Positions 1 through 7,926 of a stretch of 64,000 bases of DNA are shown in pieces. Origin of the DNA: Nocardioides humi (GTDB lineage: Bacteria; Actinomycetota; Actinomycetes; Propionibacteriales; Nocardioidaceae); the NCBI RefSeq assembly GCF_006494775.1, contig NZ_CP041146.1, positions 2,108,001 to 2,172,000 of the forward strand, given 5' to 3'. The notes under the pieces are model-generated. The model was not told the origin of the DNA. It did no database searches and saw only the letters and a program-made list of their open reading frames with translations. Numbering within the stretch: the first letter of the stretch is position 1; the number at the start of each line of letters is the position of its first letter. Made by a program: the position numbers and the translations under genes.

Positions 1-17
1 GCGGTCGGGTCGGCCAT
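1..17 (-). other. possible 5' end of a leftward gene
   Basis: A leftward ATG at 15-17 opens a frame reading M-A-D-P-T before the window edge. Too little is visible to name a product. In related actinobacteria a pyridoxamine-phosphate oxidase gene often lies divergent to this citrate synthase, but nothing here proves that. Confidence 0.25.
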
Positions 18-125
18 GGACCCACCTTAGGGACCGGGTGCGACGGGCCGTGGGGCAGAATGCCGGGTGGCCCGCGGGCCGCCCGGTGACGGACGGCTCG
101 CCCGTATCGCTCGAAGGAGTCGCCG

Positions 126-1229
126 ATGCCCGAGGTACACCACGGACTGGAGGGCGTCATCGCCTTCGAGACCCAGATCGCGGAGCCCGACAAGGAGGGC
201 TCGGCGCTGCGCTACCGCGGCGTCGACATCGAGGACCTGGCCGGCCGGGTCCCCTTCGAGAACGTCTGGGGCCTGCTCATCGACGGCTCCTTCACGCCGG
301 GGCTGCCGCCGGCCGAGGCGTTCAGCCTCCCGGTCCACACCGGCGACGTCCGGGTCGACGTGCAGGCCGCGATCGCGATGCTCGCGCCCGCCTTCGGCTT
401 CGGCCAGACCTATGACATCAGCGACGAGCAGGCGCGTGAGGATCTCGCCCGGGTCGCCGTGATGGTGCTGTCGTACGCCGGCCAGTCGGCCCGCGACATC
501 CACCTGCCCGTCGTACCCCAGAAGACGGTCGACGAGGGCACGACCCTGGCCGAGAAGTTCCTCATCCGCTGGCGCGGCGAGGCGGATCCCAAGCACGCGC
601 ACGCGATCGACGCGTACTGGTCCTCCGCCGCCGAGCACGGCATGAACGCCTCCACCTTCACCGCCCGGGTCATCACCTCGACCGGCGCCGACGTCGCGGC
701 GGCCTTCTCCGGCGCCATCGGCGCGATGAGCGGCCCGCTGCACGGCGGCGCGCCCTCGCGGGTGCTGGGCATGATCGAGGAGGTCGAGAGGTCCGGCGAC
801 GCCCGTGCGTACGTCAAGGGCCTGCTCGACTCCGGCGAGCGGCTGATGGGCTTCGGCCACCGCGTCTACCGCGCCGAGGACCCGCGCGCCCGGGTGCTGC
901 GCCGCACCGCCCGCGAGCTCGGCGCCCCGCGCTACGAGGTCGCCGAGGCGCTCGAGCAGGCCGCCCTCGCCGAGCTGCGCGAGCGCCGCCCGGACCGGGT
1001 GCTGGAGACCAATGTCGAGTTCTGGGCGGCGATCGTGCTCGACTTCGCCGACGTCCCGGCGAACATGTTCACCTCGATGTTCACCTGCGCCCGCACCGGC
1101 GGCTGGTCGGCCCACATCCTGGAGCAGAAGACGACCGGCCGCCTGATCCGCCCGTCCGCCATCTACACCGGCCCCTCGACCCGGCCCGCCAGCGAGATCG
1201 AGGGCTGGAACCCCGCCTGGGCGGACTGA
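126..1229 (+). CDS. citrate synthase (citrate synthase 2 type)
   Basis: This protein of 367 residues condenses oxaloacetate with acetyl-CoA to form citrate in the cytoplasm. It carries the family core: GPLHGGAPSRV (about residue 203), the signature MGFGHRVYRAEDPRARVLR (about 240-258) and a C-terminal arginine-rich substrate region ending in IYTGP. At under 370 residues it matches the short actinobacterial second citrate synthase (CitA/citrate synthase 2) rather than the 430-residue hexameric GltA. An AAGGAG-type ribosome site lies 6-7 bases before the ATG. A methylcitrate synthase role cannot be excluded from sequence alone. The gene is monocistronic: a 120-base inverted-repeat element separates it from the convergent LysR gene. 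Confidence 0.9.
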   Translation: MPEVHHGLEGVIAFETQIAEPDKEGSALRYRGVDIEDLAGRVPFENVWGLLIDGSFTPGLPPAEAFSLPVHTGDVRVDVQAAIAMLAPAFGFGQTYDISDEQAREDLARVAVMVLSYAGQSARDIHLPVVPQKTVDEGTTLAEKFLIRWRGEADPKHAHAIDAYWSSAAEHGMNASTFTARVITSTGADVAAAFSGAIGAMSGPLHGGAPSRVLGMIEEVERSGDARAYVKGLLDSGERLMGFGHRVYRAEDPRARVLRRTARELGAPRYEVAEALEQAALAELRERRPDRVLETNVEFWAAIVLDFADVPANMFTSMFTCARTGGWSAHILEQKTTGRLIRPSAIYTGPSTRPASEIEGWNPAWAD

Positions 1230-1286
1230 GCCGCGCACGACCGCCACCCGTGCCTCCCGGCGGCTGTTCCGGCGGGGTGCCTGTCG

Positions 1287-1406
1287 CGCGCTGTAACACG
1301 TTGTTCGCCCCTCTCCCAGCCGCAAGACATCGCAGAATCGGGTCTGTGCGGGGCGGCTACAGCAGGCATGAGGCGGGTAGACGGGCCAACAACGTGTTAC
1401 AGCGCG
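1287..1406. repeat. 120-bp element bounded by a perfect 19-bp inverted repeat
   Basis: The arms CGCGCTGTAACACGTTGTT (1287-1305) and its exact complement (1388-1406) enclose 82 bases with no gene. It lies between the convergent ends of the citrate synthase and LysR genes, so a bidirectional terminator or a small MITE-like insertion are both possible. The core does not resemble the three-copy family described elsewhere in the window. Confidence 0.7.
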
Positions 1407-1446
1407 AGGTCCCGGCAGCGCCGAGCCAGCGCCGAGCCAGCGCCGC

Positions 1447-2319
1447 TCAGAGCGCGATGCCGAGCTGCTCCAGCAGGGCGGCGGCGGCCGGGGAGGGGCC
1501 GAACCTGCTCCACACGACGTGCTCGGTGCGGACCGGCGCCCGGGTGACGGGGACGTCGACCAGCCCGGGCAGCTGGTCGACGAAAGCCGAGGCGAGCAGG
1601 GCGACGGCCAGCCCGGCGCGCAGGATCCGCCCCATCAGCAGCATGTCGGTGGTCTCGAAGCTCACCTCGCGGCGGAGCCCGGCGTCCGCGAAGGCGCCGT
1701 CGGCCTGGAGCCGCCCGGTGGTCCCGGCGGGGAAGTCGACGAAGGTCTCCCCGGCGAGCCGCTCGAGGGTCAGCCGGGAGCGCCCGGCGAGCGGGTGACC
1801 GGGCGCCATCACGGCACGGTGGTGGTCGCGGGACAGCCTGCGGCCCGCGACGCCGTCGACCTCCCACCCCTCCGGCAGGCCGAGGAAGGCGAGGTCCAGC
1901 ACCCCGTCGGCAACCTGCTGCACGTGGGTGTCGCTGTTGCCGCTGGTGAGCCGGACCTGCACCTGCGGGTACCGCTCGCGGAAGGTCCGCAGCGCCTCCG
2001 GTACGTCGACCGCGGCGACCGTCGGGATCACCCCGATCGACAGCGGTCCCCGGACCTCCCCGGTCGCGGCCGCCACCTCCGCGCGGGCCCGGTCCGCTGC
2101 GTCGAGGCACTGCCGCGCGACCGGGAGGAAGGCCTGGCCCGCCGGGCTGAGCCGGACCTGGCGACTGGTCCGGTGGAACAGCCGTACGCCGAGCTCCTGC
2201 TCCAGGCGCGCCACCTGGTGGCTCAGCGCCGACTGCACGACGAAGCAGCTCTCCGCCGCGCGGGTGAAGCTCCCGTGCTCGGCGATCGCCACGACGTACC
2301 TCATCTGCTGCAGCTCCAT
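1447..2319 (-). CDS. LysR-family transcriptional regulator
   Basis: This 290-residue protein has an N-terminal LysR winged helix-turn-helix (residues 1-60, with GSFTRAAE and QSALSHQVARLEQELGVRLF) followed by a periplasmic-binding-like effector domain (about 90-285). I prefer the ATG at 2319 (M-E-L-Q-Q-M-R-Y), which aligns with LysR family starts; an in-frame ATG at 2343 would add eight residues. It is divergent to a DMT-family exporter 75 bases away. LysR proteins usually control such a neighbour and repress themselves from the shared gap, so regulation of the exporter is inferred. The effector cannot be read from sequence. Confidence 0.9.
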   Translation of the reverse strand: MELQQMRYVVAIAEHGSFTRAAESCFVVQSALSHQVARLEQELGVRLFHRTSRQVRLSPAGQAFLPVARQCLDAADRARAEVAAATGEVRGPLSIGVIPTVAAVDVPEALRTFRERYPQVQVRLTSGNSDTHVQQVADGVLDLAFLGLPEGWEVDGVAGRRLSRDHHRAVMAPGHPLAGRSRLTLERLAGETFVDFPAGTTGRLQADGAFADAGLRREVSFETTDMLLMGRILRAGLAVALLASAFVDQLPGLVDVPVTRAPVRTEHVVWSRFGPSPAAAALLEQLGIAL

Positions 2320-2393
2320 CCATTCATCTTGATTCACGATCAATCAGATGAAAAGCATGTGTTGGACTCATTGATCTGATCGGCGGACCCTGG

Positions 2394-3296
2394 ATGCATG
2401 ACCACCACGCTCGAGCTCCGGGCACCGGCCCGGCCACCAGCACCGCCGGCACCGCCGGCATCACCGCGTTGACCGCGCTCGCCCCGGCCGTCTGGGGCAC
2501 GACCTACCTCGTCACGACCGAGCTGCTGCCGCCCGGGCACCCGCTGTTCGCGGGCCTGCTGCGCGCGCTGCCGGCCGGTCTGCTGCTCCTGCTCGTGCTG
2601 CGGCGGCTGCCGACCGGCGTGTGGTGGTGGCGGTCGCTGGCCCTCGGCGCCCTCAACATCGGCCTCTTCTTCCCGCTGCTCTTCGTGGCGGCGGAGCGGC
2701 TGCCGGGCGGTGTGGCCGCGACGGTGGGCGCGGTCCAGCCCCTGCTGGTGATCGGGCTCGCCCTGCCCCTGCTCCGCGAGCGGCCGACGGCGGCGCGGGT
2801 CGGCTGGGCCGTGGCCGGCGCCGGCGGCGTCGCCCTGGTGGTGCTCGGTCCCGACGCACGCCTCGACCCGGTCGGCCTCCTCGCCGGCCTCGGCGGTGCC
2901 CTGTCGATGGCGGCGGGCGTGGTGCTCACCCGGCGCTGGGGGCGACCGGAGGGCGTGGGCTCCGGCGTGCTGGTGAGCTGGCTCCTCACGGCCGGCGGGG
3001 TCGTGCTGCTGCCCACGACCTTCCTCGTCGAGGGCGCGCCACCGGCGATCGACGGCGCCGCGGCCGGCGGCTACCTGTGGCTCGGCGCGGTCGGCGGGCT
3101 GGCGGCGTACCTGCTGTGGTTCCGCGGCCTGGGCTCGCTGCCGGTCGTCGCCACGGCGCTGCTCGGCCTGCTCTCCCCGGTCGTGGCCGCCGGGCTCGGC
3201 TGGCTGCTCCTCGGCCAGGCCCTGGGCCCCGTGCAGCTGGCCGGCTTCGGGCTCGCCCTCGCCGCCATCCTCGGCGGCCAGCTCGCCCGGCGCTGA
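2394..3296 (+). CDS. DMT/EamA-family transporter
   Basis: About 300 residues with ten predicted membrane segments in two five-helix EamA halves (visible: ALAPAVWGTTYLVTTELLP near the start and LGAVGGLAAYLLWFRGLG in the second half). The family moves small metabolites, often exporting amino acids or drugs, across the inner membrane; substrate unknown. The open frame starts at ATG 2394, but an overlapping ATG at 2398 begins a more family-like M-T-T-T-L-E-L leader that would join this frame if one C were missing near 2420-2430. A weak -35 (TTGGAC, 2362) with an 18-base spacer would place a leaderless start near 2398. Divergent to the LysR gene. Confidence 0.85.
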   Translation: MHDHHARAPGTGPATSTAGTAGITALTALAPAVWGTTYLVTTELLPPGHPLFAGLLRALPAGLLLLLVLRRLPTGVWWWRSLALGALNIGLFFPLLFVAAERLPGGVAATVGAVQPLLVIGLALPLLRERPTAARVGWAVAGAGGVALVVLGPDARLDPVGLLAGLGGALSMAAGVVLTRRWGRPEGVGSGVLVSWLLTAGGVVLLPTTFLVEGAPPAIDGAAAGGYLWLGAVGGLAAYLLWFRGLGSLPVVATALLGLLSPVVAAGLGWLLLGQALGPVQLAGFGLALAAILGGQLARR

Positions 3297-3959
3297 TCAG
3301 GTCACGACGTGGTCGAGCAGCTCCGCGGCGGCCGCGGCCGCGGCCACGGGGTCGCCGGCGCGGACCGCCGCCAGCACCGCGTCGTGCTCCGCGGCGAGCA
3401 CGTCGGCGAGCACGTCGGCGGCGCCGTCGATGCTGGCGCGCAGGGTCTCGACCAGGCCGTCGTACAGCTCGACGAGCAGCGGGTTGTGGGCCGCCGCCAC
3501 GACGGCGCAGTGGAAGTCGACGTCGACGTCCACGAAGGCGGGGCCGTCCCCGTCCCGGATCGCCGCGTGACGGCGGGCCATGATCGCGTCGAGGGCGGCC
3601 AGATCGTCGTCGGTACGACGCTCCGCGGCCAGCGCCGCGGCCCGGACCTCGATCGCGTGGCGCACCTCCAGCAGGTGGATGACGTCGACCCGGTCGAGCT
3701 GCTTGCGCATCAGCGCCTGCATCTCGGTGGTGGCGGCGACGTAGGTGCCGTCGCCGCGGCGGACCTGCAGCAGGCCGAGGTGGGCGAGCGCCCGGACCGC
3801 CTCGCGCACGGTGTTGCGGCTGACGCCCAGCTCGGCGGCGAGGGCGGGCTCGGGCGGGATCCGGGTGCCGACCTCCCACTCACCGCTGTCCAGCAGTGCG
3901 CGCATGCCGGCGATGGCCTGGTCGACCAGCGAGGCGGGCGTGGCGGGGGCGAGCGGCAT
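3297..3959 (-). CDS. FadR-type GntR-family regulator
   Basis: A 220-residue cytoplasmic regulator. The N-terminal winged helix (about 10-75) reads IPPEPALAAELGVSRNTVREAVRAL then RRGDGTYV; an all-helical FCD ligand domain follows (about 85-215) with the acidic/histidine metal-binding spacing typical of FadR members (DVDVDFHCAVVAAAHN, then HDAVLAAV). I chose the ATG at 3959; a TTG at 3980 in frame would add seven residues but overlaps the candidate operator. It is divergent to a CynX/NimT-like MFS transporter, which it probably represses. Ligand unknown; FCD ligands are usually organic acids. Confidence 0.88.
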   Translation of the reverse strand: MPLAPATPASLVDQAIAGMRALLDSGEWEVGTRIPPEPALAAELGVSRNTVREAVRALAHLGLLQVRRGDGTYVAATTEMQALMRKQLDRVDVIHLLEVRHAIEVRAAALAAERRTDDDLAALDAIMARRHAAIRDGDGPAFVDVDVDFHCAVVAAAHNPLLVELYDGLVETLRASIDGAADVLADVLAAEHDAVLAAVRAGDPVAAAAAAAELLDHVVT

Positions 3960-3973
3960 GAGGAGGTTCCATT

Positions 3974-3990
3974 CGTCCAATGATCGGATG
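3974..3990. promoter_or_regulatory. candidate GntR operator between regulator and transporter
   Basis: The 17-base sequence CGTCCAATGATCGGATG is an imperfect palindrome (six of eight pairs match, consensus CRTCCRATNATYGGAYG) centred at 3982 in the divergent gap. Spacing and symmetry suit a dimeric GntR/FCD regulator. Confidence 0.45.
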
Positions 3991-3996
3991 TCTGTC

Positions 3997-4002
3997 TATC
4001 CT
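3997..4002 (+). promoter_or_regulatory. -10 element of a probable leaderless promoter
   Basis: TATCCT ends seven bases before the ATG at 4010, with no Shine-Dalgarno sequence between. Transcription would therefore begin at or next to the start codon, a common actinobacterial arrangement. The operator lies immediately upstream, where a bound repressor would block polymerase. Confidence 0.5.
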
Positions 4003-4009
4003 AGGCGGC

Positions 4010-5239
4010 ATGGCCACCTCCGTCCATGATGCCGTCGCACCCGGCGCCGCAGCACCCGCGCGTGCCCGTGGCGGCCTCGGGCTGACCGTCGCGGTCCTGC
4101 TGGTCGCCTTCAACCTGCGCCTGGCCATCACCTCCCTCGGCGCCCTGCTCGACCACCTCGGCGACCTCGGCGTCTCCGCCGCCACCCAGGGGCTGCTCAC
4201 CTCGCTGCCCGTGCTCTGCTTCGCCGTCGTGGGCGCCACCGCGATGGCGCTGACCCGGCTGGTCGGGGTCGACCGCGGCCTGGAGGCGGCGCTCGGGCTG
4301 CTCGCGCTCGGCCTCGTGCTGCGCGTCCTCGACGGGACCCCGGCGCTCATCGCCGGCACCGCCGTCGCCTGCGCCGGCATCGCGCTCGCCAATGTGCTGA
4401 TCCCCGCGATCGTCAAGGAGCACTTCCCCGAGCGGATCGGCATGATGACCGGCGCCTACACCGCCGTGCTCTCCCTCGGCTCGGCGGCGGGCGCGGCCGT
4501 GACGGTGCCGATCGCCGACGCGGGCGGCAGCTGGCGGGTGGGGCTCGGCGCCTGGGCGCTGGTCGCCGTCGCCGCGGCGCTCGCCTGGGCGCCGTACTGC
4601 CGCCGGCGCGACCCGCAGCGCTCCCGCCCGCGCGGCGCGTCGCTGTGGCGCAGCCCCACCGCGTGGGCGGTGACGCTCCTCTTCGGCACCCAGTCCCTGT
4701 ACGCCTACGTGATGATGAGCTGGCTCCCGAGCCTGTACGCCGACGCGGGGTTCAGCGACGCGGCGGCCGGCCTGCTGCTGGCGGTGAGCATCGCCATCGG
4801 CGTCCCGTTCTTCTTCCTCGCGCCGAGCCTGGCCGGCCGGCTGCGCCACCAGGGGCACCTGGTCCTCGCCCTCACCCTCGTCACCGCCGGCGGCTGGGCG
4901 GGCCTGTGGCTCGCGCCGGCCGGCGGCGCCTGGCTGTGGGCCGCCCTGCTCGGCGCCGGCGGCGCGGTCTTCCCGGTCACCCTGTCGTTCTTCGCGCTGC
5001 GCACGACCTCGACCGCCGACACCGCCTCGCTCTCGACGATGGCCCAGAGCGTCGGCTACCTCCTCGCCGCCGGCGGGCCGTTCCTCGTCGGCGTGCTCCA
5101 CGACGCCAGCGGCAGCTGGGCCCTCCCCTGCGCCCTGCTCGTCGGGCTCGGCGTCGTCCAGGCCAGCGCCGGGTACGTCGCGGGCCGCCCGGTCAGGATC
5201 GGCGCGGACTCGGACTCCGGCGCGGGCGCGGCGCGCTGA
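4010..5239 (+). CDS. MFS transporter, CynX/NimT family
   Basis: A 409-residue membrane protein with about 12 helices. The opening AVLLVAFNLRLAITSLGALL and the loop VLIPAIVKEHFPERIGMMTGAY match the CynX/NimT branch of the major facilitator superfamily (cyanate and 2-nitroimidazole transporters). The ATG at 4010 is chosen over an upstream frame start at 3980 because the first helix and a leaderless -10 both fit it. The real substrate is unknown. The 3' end overlaps the convergent PdxR-like gene by 47 bases. Confidence 0.88.
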   Translation: MATSVHDAVAPGAAAPARARGGLGLTVAVLLVAFNLRLAITSLGALLDHLGDLGVSAATQGLLTSLPVLCFAVVGATAMALTRLVGVDRGLEAALGLLALGLVLRVLDGTPALIAGTAVACAGIALANVLIPAIVKEHFPERIGMMTGAYTAVLSLGSAAGAAVTVPIADAGGSWRVGLGAWALVAVAAALAWAPYCRRRDPQRSRPRGASLWRSPTAWAVTLLFGTQSLYAYVMMSWLPSLYADAGFSDAAAGLLLAVSIAIGVPFFFLAPSLAGRLRHQGHLVLALTLVTAGGWAGLWLAPAGGAWLWAALLGAGGAVFPVTLSFFALRTTSTADTASLSTMAQSVGYLLAAGGPFLVGVLHDASGSWALPCALLVGLGVVQASAGYVAGRPVRIGADSDSGAGAAR

Positions 5240-6556
5240 GCGCCGCCGCCAGCACGTCCAGCGCCCGGTCCAGCTCGGCGTCGGTGGGGCCGCCGAAGCC
5301 GACGACCAGGCCGCTGAGCCGGGCCGTGCGGCAGTAGTCGCGCAGCAGGTTGACCCGGAACCCCGCCGCCTCGGCCGCGGCGCGCACCCGGACCGCACGG
5401 GCGTGGGGCAGCAGCCAGGTGGAGTACATGCCGGCGACCGGGCCGGCCAGCTCGGCGTACGGCTCGAGGGCGGCGACGACCCGCGGCGCCCGCTCGGCGT
5501 AGACCCGACGCGCCGAGCGGACCACCGCGTCGACGTACCCGTCGCGGAGCAGAGTCACCAGCGCCCGCTGCACCGGCCACGCCGGCGCGTCGTGGGTCAG
5601 CTCGCGGTGGGCGTCGTAGGCGTCGAGGAGGCGGTCGGGCAGCACCGCCCAGCCCAGCCGCAGGGACGGCAGGATCGCCTTGGACGCGGTGCCGAGGTAG
5701 GCGACCCGGCCGCGGTCGAGCGAGGCGAGCGCGGGCACCGGCGCGACGTCGTAGCGGAACTCGGAGTCGTAGTCGTCCTCGACCACCAGCGCCCCGTCGC
5801 GGCGCGCGGTCTCCAGCAGGGTGAGCCGGTCGGCGGCGGGCAGCACCCGGCCGAGCGGGTGCTGGTGCGCCGGGGTGACGTACGCCGCCGCGCAGCCGCC
5901 GAGGTCGGTGACCGGGTCCAGCGCGGGCAGGTCGCGCACGTCCCGGCCCGACTCCCGGATGGTCGCGACCGCGGCCCGGTAGCCGGGGTCCTCGACCGCG
6001 ACCGGCTCGCGCGGCAGCACGGCCAGCAGGTGCCGCAGCCCGGCGCCGGTGCCGCCGGTGACCCGCACCTCGTCGGGCCCGACGGCCAGTCCGCGGGTGC
6101 GGCCGAGCCGCTCGGCGAGCAGCGCCCGCAGGTCGGGCAGGCCGCGCGGGTCGTCGTACCCGCGCGGCGGCGTGGCCGTCGACACCTCGCGCCAGGCCCG
6201 GCGCCAGACCGCGGCATGCCGCGGGTCGATCCAGGGCGTGCCCGCGTCGAGCATGACCAGGTCCCGCTCCTCGACCGGCGTACGCCGCCGGGCCGGCGTC
6301 GCGCGATGGCCGGCCGTGCCGCCGGCGACCCAGGTCCCGCGCCCTGCCGCGCCTCGAGCCAGCCTTCGGCCAGCAGCTGGTCGAAGGCCTGCTCGACCAC
6401 CGACCGCGAGACGCCGAGGTCGGCCGCGAGGCGGCGGGTCGCCGGCATCCGGTCGGCGCGGGCCAGGGCGCCGTCGAGGACGAGCCGGCGGACCTGGTCG
6501 GCGAGCTGGGTCCCGAGCGGGCGCGGGTCGGCGCGGTCGAGACGGACCGGAAGCAT
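5193..6556 (-). CDS. PdxR/MocR-type regulator (GntR DNA-binding plus aminotransferase domain), frameshifted
   Basis: The product has an N-terminal GntR winged helix (MLPVRLDRADPRPLGTQLAD, then MPATRRLAADLGVSRSVVEQ) and a fold-type I aminotransferase-like domain with the PLP lysine segment YLGTASKAILPSLRLGW. The two parts lie in different frames: adding one base to the three-C run at 6336-6338 joins them (GAGTWVAGG instead of GAGPGSPAA), giving about 454 residues, the normal family length. PdxR proteins sense PLP and activate vitamin B6 genes; other MocR members control other pathways. The divergent gene encodes a pyridoxamine-oxidase-like flavoprotein, which supports a B6 or flavin-linked role. 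Confidence 0.8.
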
Positions 6557-6626
6557 CTGATTGGCCTGTCGAAGTCGTTGGGAACTGGCCCGTGCGTGCA
6601 GGCCACTTGTCGCCCACGATGGTGCC

Positions 6627-7352
6627 ATGAACGTCGCCCTGGAGCCCACCGACCGCACCCGGATCCGCCGCGGCAGGAATCGGGCGGTGCCGGACCGCGC
6701 CGCGCTGCTCGCCCTCCTCGCGGACGGCCTGGTCGCCCACCTCGGCGTCACGGTCGGCGACCACCCGGTCGTGCTGCCGACCGCCTACGCGGTCGACCCG
6801 GGCGGCCCCGACGAGGGCGGCACGCTCTACGTCCACGGCTCCGTGGCGGCCACCTGGCTGCGCTCCTCCGAAGGCGCGACCGTGTGCGTCACCGTCACCG
6901 AGCTGGACGGCCTGGTCGCCGGCCGCTCCGCCTTCCATCACTCGATGAACTACCGCTCCGCCGTCGTCATCGGCCGCGCGCGCCTCGTCGACGACGCCGA
7001 CGAGCACCGGCACGCCCTCGACCTGATCGTCGACCACATGATCCCGGGCCGCGCCGCCACCCTGCGCCCCAGCAGCCGCAAGGAGCTGGCGGCGACCGCC
7101 GTGCTCGCCGTACCGCTCCACGAGGCGTCGATGAAGGCTCGTGCCGGCGGTCCGGTCGACGAGCCGGAGGACGTGGTGGCGGGCGTGTGGGGCGGCCACC
7201 TGCCGGTGTGCCGGGTCGTCGACGACGCCGTCCCGGCGAGCGACAACCTGCCCGGGCTCAGCGTTCCTGCGGACGTCGCAGCCCGGACTCGATGGCGAAC
7301 ACCACCAACTGCGCGCGGTCCCGCGCCTGCAGCTTCACCATCGCCCGGCTGA
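6627..7352 (+). CDS. pyridoxamine 5'-phosphate oxidase family (flavin-binding) protein
   Basis: About 241 residues with the split-barrel fold of FMN-binding proteins (COG3467 type): VAHLGVTVGDHPVVLPTAY, LYVHGSVAATWL, VCVTVTELDGLV and FHHSMNYRSAVVIGRARLV. Members bind FMN, heme or F420; true PLP synthesis is not shown. The ATG at 6627 fits the conserved arginine-rich opening; the frame could start at 6561. The reading frame runs 95 bases into the convergent response regulator gene, and family members normally stop near residue 210, so the tail after LPGLSVP may result from a missing base. It shares a 70-base divergent promoter region with the PdxR-like gene. Confidence 0.8.
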   Translation: MNVALEPTDRTRIRRGRNRAVPDRAALLALLADGLVAHLGVTVGDHPVVLPTAYAVDPGGPDEGGTLYVHGSVAATWLRSSEGATVCVTVTELDGLVAGRSAFHHSMNYRSAVVIGRARLVDDADEHRHALDLIVDHMIPGRAATLRPSSRKELAATAVLAVPLHEASMKARAGGPVDEPEDVVAGVWGGHLPVCRVVDDAVPASDNLPGLSVPADVAARTRWRTPPTARGPAPAASPSPG

Positions 7353-7926
7353 CGTGGGTGCGGACGGTGTCCGGGCTGACGACCAGCTCGGCCGCGATCT
7401 CCGCGTTGGAGCGCCCGGTCGCCACCCAGCCGAGGATCTCGCTCTCCCGCTCGGTGAGGTCGCCGAGCCGCGGGTGCGGGCGCTCGGGGCGGCTGGCGCC
7501 GAAGTGGTCGATCACGGTGCGGGTGACGGAGGGGGCGAGCAGGGAGCCGCCGTCGGCGACGACCCGGACCGCGTCGAGGATCGCCGTCGGCTCGGCGTCC
7601 TTGAGCAGGAACCCGCTGGCGCCGTTGCGGAGCGCCTCGAAGACGTACTCGTCGAGCTCGAAGGTCGTCAGCATCACCACCTTCACCCCGGCCAGCGCGG
7701 GGTCCGCGGCGACCGCGGCGAGCATGCCGAGGCCGTCGAGGACGGGCATCCGGATGTCGCAGAGCACCACGTCGGGCGTCGTACGACGCAGCAGCGCCAG
7801 CCCCTCGCGCCCGTCTCCCGCCTCGCCGGCGAGCTCGAGGTCCGGCTCGGCGGCGACCAGGGTGGCCAGGCCCATCCGGACCAGCGGCTGGTCGTCGACG
7901 AGCGCGACCCGGATGGGGGTGCTCAT
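7258..7926 (-). CDS. NarL/LuxR-family response regulator
   Basis: A 222-residue cytoplasmic regulator. The receiver domain (1-120) has the acidic pair VALVDDQPLVRMGL, phosphoacceptor Asp in VVLCDIRMP (about 57) and Lys in GFLLKD. The LuxR helix-turn-helix (155-215) reads LTERESEILGWVATGRSNAEIA. Its ATG overlaps the stop of the sensor kinase gene by four bases, so the pair is co-translated. The divergent ABC exporter is the likely target. The 3' end overlaps the convergent flavoprotein frame. Confidence 0.92.
   Translation of the reverse strand: MSTPIRVALVDDQPLVRMGLATLVAAEPDLELAGEAGDGREGLALLRRTTPDVVLCDIRMPVLDGLGMLAAVAADPALAGVKVVMLTTFELDEYVFEALRNGASGFLLKDAEPTAILDAVRVVADGGSLLAPSVTRTVIDHFGASRPERPHPRLGDLTERESEILGWVATGRSNAEIAAELVVSPDTVRTHVSRAMVKLQARDRAQLVVFAIESGLRRPQER

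Noticed and set aside
27..1325. Long minus-strand frame under citrate synthase
   Set aside because: Shadow of the real gene; low-complexity Arg/Gly/Ala content.
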